Of a stretch of 6,348 nucleotides of DNA, positions 5,119 to 6,348 are shown piece by piece; the first letter of the stretch is position 1; each line of letters opens with the position of its first letter. This DNA comes from Rickettsiales bacterium (GTDB lineage: Bacteria > Pseudomonadota > Alphaproteobacteria > Rickettsiales > Deianiraeaceae), in assembly GCA_947378695.1 (NCBI GenBank), contig CANCKZ010000045.1:1-6348 (forward strand). The letters are read 5' to 3'. The translations under genes and the position numbers were made by a program. The notes beneath the pieces are model-generated. The model did not search any database. It was not told the DNA's origin and saw only the letters and a list, made by a program, of their open reading frames with translations.

Positions 5119-6348
5119 ATGTTTAATGTTGTAAAAGAAACAATAAATTTTCATGGTAAAGAATTAACCCTTGAAACAGGTAAAATGGCAAGACAAGCAG
5201 ACGGTGCCGTTATGGTAACATTTGGCAAAACTCAGGTTTTTTGCACAGTATGCTACAAAAAAACCAAAGATTCCACAAGCGACTTCCTTCCTTTGACGGT
5301 TGTCTATCAAGAAAAATTTTACGCTGGTGGTAAAATTCCGGGTGGATTTTTGAAAAGAGAATCAAAACCTTCGGACCGCGAAGTCCTAATCTCTCGCCTT
5401 ATTGACCGCTCAATTCGTCCAATTTTTGAAGAATCATTCAACTGCGAAATTCAAGTGATATGCACGGTTATGTCTTATGAAGACTCATCTTCAACAGATG
5501 TGCCAGCACTTCTTGGGGCAATGGCTGCACTGAAAATTTCAGGAGCACCAGTCGATGCAACAATTGCCGGTATAAGAATTGGTCTTTCTGAAAATGGTTT
5601 TTATGTGAACAATGCACCGCTAATGCCTGAATACGAAAAGCTTGATATCTTCGTTTCCGGAACTCGTAACTCAATTTTGATGGTAGAATCTGAAATAAAA
5701 GAGCTTCCTGAAACACAAGTTATTGAGGCTATCGAATTTGGATTAAACGCAATGGGAGAACTTACGGATCTTCTTGAAAGATTCACAGAATCTGCAAATG
5801 CTACCAACCCAAAAGAGCGTTTCTCCATTCCAACAACTTGCACAAAAGAACTTTACGCAACACTAAAAACATTCATTTGGAACGATGTTAAAGCGGCTTA
5901 TTCAATCGTTGAAAAACAAAAAAGAGTCACCGCCCTTAAAGAAGCTTCTGCAAAACTTGAAACTGAATTCTTCAAAGAGGAAACATCCGCACAAGAAAAA
6001 GCACAAATTTTGGAACTTTTCCACAAAATTGAAAAAGACTTCGTTCGTAACAGAATCCTTGACGAAAAAGTTCGTATCGATGGTCGTTCACTTGAACAAG
6101 TTCGCCCAATTGAAATTGAACTTCAACCATTGACAATGACGCACGGCTCCGCACTTTTCACTCGCGGAGAAACTCAAGCTTTAGCGGTTTTGACTCTTGG
6201 CAGCACAACCGACGAACAAATGCTTGATTCCATAGTCTCTTTTTCAAAAGACGACTTCATGCTACACTACAACTTCCCAGGGTATTCAGTTGGAGAAGTT
6301 GCCCGCATGACAGGCGTTGGCAGAAGAGAAGTTGGTCACGGAAACTTG
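5119..6348 (+). CDS. pnp: Polyribonucleotide nucleotidyltransferase (PNPase), 3'-truncated by window edge
   Basis: Phosphate-dependent 3'-to-5' exoribonuclease of mRNA decay, normally a trimer and often part of the degradosome. The frame is open from ATG 5119 to the right edge: 410 residues of about 700. First RNase PH-like domain (~1-145): LETGKMARQADGAV (18-31), LPLTVVYQEK (57-66), KIPGGFLKR (72-80), LISRLIDRSIRP (90-101). Its RNA-contacting loop is FLKR (77-80) where E. coli has FFRR. An all-alpha linker domain (~230-315) follows, then the second RNase PH domain with RIDGRSLEQVRPI (319-331), FTRGETQAL (347-355), HYNFPGYSVGE (383-393) and RREVGHG (402-408). The catalytic aspartates and the KH and S1 RNA-binding domains lie beyond the window. 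ATG 5119 is chosen because MFNVVKE matches typical alphaproteobacterial PNPase N-termini (recalled). No rpsO precedes it, unlike the common rpsO-pnp order. Confidence 0.97.
   Translation, partial: MFNVVKETINFHGKELTLETGKMARQADGAVMVTFGKTQVFCTVCYKKTKDSTSDFLPLTVVYQEKFYAGGKIPGGFLKRESKPSDREVLISRLIDRSIRPIFEESFNCEIQVICTVMSYEDSSSTDVPALLGAMAALKISGAPVDATIAGIRIGLSENGFYVNNAPLMPEYEKLDIFVSGTRNSILMVESEIKELPETQVIEAIEFGLNAMGELTDLLERFTESANATNPKERFSIPTTCTKELYATLKTFIWNDVKAAYSIVEKQKRVTALKEASAKLETEFFKEETSAQEKAQILELFHKIEKDFVRNRILDEKVRIDGRSLEQVRPIEIELQPLTMTHGSALFTRGETQALAVLTLGSTTDEQMLDSIVSFSKDDFMLHYNFPGYSVGEVARMTGVGRREVGHGNL

Noticed and set aside
5885..6133. Lys-rich 82-codon open frame overlapping pnp
   Set aside because: It is a frame-shifted shadow of the pnp linker domain, and its lysine richness reflects A-rich codons in another frame.
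1..6348. CRISPR array, IS element, tRNA or rRNA genes, riboswitch
   Set aside because: No spaced direct repeats, terminal inverted repeats, transposase motifs, cloverleaf-like segments or rRNA-like sequence were seen; almost all bases are within five conserved genes.

Overview
The window is an AT-rich stretch of a bacterial chromosome filled almost end to end with five housekeeping or biosynthetic genes. There is no mobile element, CRISPR array, tRNA or rRNA. The PNPase, MnmG and TrpE sequences read most like an alphaproteobacterium: for example LETGKMARQADGAV in PNPase and a DGVRRNGLDLL segment in MnmG. The AT-rich composition and the unusual gene order suggest an uncultured or host-associated lineage. 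That assignment is inference from remembered family sequences, not from a search. The presence of trpE and a BioC-like methyltransferase argues against an extremely reduced endosymbiont.

Layout. Positions 1-1528 (+) hold the last ~508 residues of MnmG (GidA), which modifies the tRNA wobble uridine; its FAD-binding N-terminus lies off the left edge. Only 4 bp later, convergent, is glmU on the minus strand (1533-2945), the bifunctional enzyme that makes UDP-GlcNAc for the cell envelope. A 40-bp divergent intergenic region (2946-2985) with back-to-back -10-like elements and a 13-bp palindrome separates glmU from trpE (2986-4392, +), the large subunit of anthranilate synthase. The trpE stop overlaps the start of a BioC-like SAM-dependent methyltransferase (4389-5036, +) in an ATGA arrangement, so these two genes are probably one translationally coupled unit. 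After an 82-bp A/T-rich gap with a possible weak terminator, pnp (polynucleotide phosphorylase) starts at 5119 and runs off the right edge after 410 codons.

How the genes work together. They belong to separate pathways: tRNA modification, peptidoglycan/LPS precursor synthesis, tryptophan synthesis, probably biotin synthesis, and RNA decay. Several usual neighbours are missing (rsmG after mnmG, trpG next to trpE, rpsO before pnp), which points to a reshuffled gene order. I do not see a new multi-gene system. The items most worth a second look are the compact glmU/trpE divergent promoter region, the trpE/methyltransferase overlap, a 15-bp tandem duplication inside glmU, a departure from consensus near the C-terminus of TrpE, the lack of Shine-Dalgarno motifs at all visible starts, and a repeated heptamer TTTCCGC.
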